DNA from: Syncephalastrum monosporum B8922
Taxonomy: Eukaryota; Mucoromycota; Mucoromycetes; Mucorales; Syncephalastraceae
Direction: 5' to 3'
Assembly (NCBI GenBank): GCA_000697355.1
Contig: JNEN01001272.1
Span: 1-64,000, forward strand
DNA length: 64,000 nt
In this document: piece by piece, positions 63,002-64,000 of the stretch
How the letters are laid out: every line of letters begins with the position of its first letter
Numbering within the stretch: the first letter of the stretch is position 1
The notes under the pieces: model-generated
Seen by the model: the letters and a program-made list of their open reading frames with translations, nothing else
Database searches by the model: none
What the model was told of the DNA's origin: nothing
Program-made: the position numbers and the translations under genes

Positions 63002-63871
63002 TTAGCCGAGAGTGCTGACAATGTGTGCAAACTGCAAGAAGCCGGTGGTTGGGCTGCGTGTCGGCTCTTGCTGCTGTTGATGGTGGTGTTGAGGCTTGTC
63101 GAGCGAAGACAAGGGCGGGAGGATGGCAGTAGTGGGAGCGGGCGTGGTCGGGGACGGCGAGGAGGCGAAAAAGGAGGACGAGGACGAGGAGTTGGACGAG
63201 CACGCTGAAGAGATGGACGAAGCCCGATGGGTGCGTCGCATCGATGACGGTTCCATTGGCTGCGGCTTGGGCAGCATCACCAGCGGCTGAGGGTATCCGG
63301 TAGGCAGAGGGTACGTCATGGCCCGGTGTGGGCGGGTTGGAGGCCGCATATAAGGTTCTTCCACCTGATACGGGTGCGAGTGGTGGTAGATGCCGGCTGG
63401 CGTGGTCGGTGTCGCCACATAGGGTTTGCGTGCTTGTGGGTGTCGGCGCGACTTGTTGGACATGTGGGTGCGATAATGCTGCATCATGTTGTCCTGGCGG
63501 GAGAAACGGGATGGGCAGCCCGGGTACAGGCAGTGAAAGTTCTTCTCACCGGTGTGGATCCGGTTGTGTCGAGCAAGGTGACCACTAATTAGATAAAAAT
63601 AGGAGATGTTAATCATCCATCATTTAAGCGCCACATTAATATCTATGCCATACCTGGTAGTGAAGCTCTTGTTGCATCCCGGTTCGGTACAATGGTATCT
63701 ACGACGGCCCGACGCCGTGGTAGTGCTGGTAGCGGTGGCGGCGGCGGTCTTCGTGACAGGCGTTGTAGGAGTATGAGGGGCGTATACTGTTTGAGGCTCA
63801 TTGTTCAAAAGACTAATGTGCCTCCCGCTAGCATCTTTGATAGACAGGACAGAAGGTTCTGATTTCATCAT
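63002..63871 (-). CDS. C2H2 zinc-finger transcription factor, Nrg1-like
   Basis: Two exons in transcript order, 63871-63654 and 63584-63002; 266 residues. A Thr/Ala-rich N-terminus (about 40-55) is followed by two adjacent C2H2 fingers at about residues 59-112: CTEPGCNKSFTTSGHLARH and CLYPGCPSRFSRQDNMMQHY, joined by the canonical linker HTGEKNF. The intron splits finger 1 within TTS. The recognition helices (TTSGHLARHNR and SRQDNMMQHYR) match yeast Nrg1/Nrg2-type repressors, which bind CCCT-like sites and repress glucose- and stress-related genes; this target is inference. The rest is disordered, Pro/Ser/His/Gln-rich (SSNSSSSSSFFASSPSP, QHHHQQQQEP). The first of two adjacent ATGs is taken as start. 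Confidence 0.88.
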
Positions 63872-64000
63872 GTTGGAGTAGAAAAGTAGAAAAGAGAGAG
63901 CTCAGTCGATGCTTGAGGATGTAGACGAGAAACGAAAAAAAAAGACAAGAGCCAGTTTATATAAACGTTGAGACCCAATCTAGTGACGCTTTAGGAAAGA
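63872..64000 (-). promoter_or_regulatory. Upstream region of the zinc-finger gene
   Basis: The remaining 129 bp to the window edge. On minus, TATATAAAC (about 63965-63957) could be a TATA box about 90 bp upstream of the start codon, with pyrimidine-rich sequence between. Confidence 0.4.

Overview
The window reads as nuclear chromosomal DNA of a filamentous, early-diverging fungus, most likely Mucoromycota (Mucorales-like). The evidence is densely packed genes with many 45-100 bp GT-AG introns, GC-rich exons in AT-rich spacers, yeast/fungus-specific proteins (Anp1/Mnn9-type glycosyltransferase, Rxt2-like and Bem2-like proteins, an Nrg1-type zinc finger), and proteins that yeasts lack but animals have (RSPRY1-like SPRY-RING, PRL phosphatase, fused LKR/SDH, NDUFV2). 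The genus is inference. All exon maps were built by hand; for the recognised genes the spliced lengths are multiples of three and give continuous reading frames.

Left 14 kb (1-14043) is repeat-rich. It holds a 627-bp element with perfect 69-bp terminal inverted repeats, a GC-rich low-complexity coding region, an unrecognised multi-exon gene with a 175-bp tandem duplication, and two copies (about 7.7-8.4 kb and 12.3-13.1 kb) of a second inverted-repeat element. Between those copies sit sphingosine-1-phosphate lyase (+) and a short-chain dehydrogenase (-), convergent.

Middle (14-32 kb): SPRY-RING protein, a single-pass membrane protein with a PPxY motif, a PRL-type phosphatase (-), a 3.5-kb gene-poor stretch, ER alpha-1,2-mannosidase, ribosomal protein eS7 (-), an F-box/LRR protein, and the 24-kDa subunit of respiratory complex I.

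Right half (32-64 kb): an Anp1/Mnn9-type mannosyltransferase (-), a 3.7-kb gene-poor stretch, a SWIRM-domain protein (-), a 2071-residue PH/RasGEF/PH/RhoGAP protein of Bem2 type (-), a PRPP synthetase with a fungal-type insertion (-), bifunctional lysine-ketoglutarate reductase/saccharopine dehydrogenase, adenylosuccinate synthetase with an overlapping upstream ORF, an ACS-family MFS transporter (-), a 3-kb gene-poor stretch, a small acidic protein whose stop codon overlaps that of a convergent Rxt2-like gene (-), a La protein with an RGG tail, and an Nrg1-like zinc-finger repressor (-).

Neighbouring genes are mostly functionally unrelated. The main contextual signals are tight convergent pairs (SPL/SDR, ADSS/MFS, acidic protein/Rxt2), divergent pairs that may share promoters (PRPS/AASS, Rxt2/La), and the proximity of two purine genes (PRPP synthetase, adenylosuccinate synthetase). 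I found no CRISPR array, tRNA or rRNA. No wholly new system is evident; the best leads are the inverted-repeat elements, the unrecognised duplicated-exon gene, the RING that lacks a zinc ligand, the micro-exon, the stop-free 3n intron in the Bem2-like gene, and the overlapping uORF.
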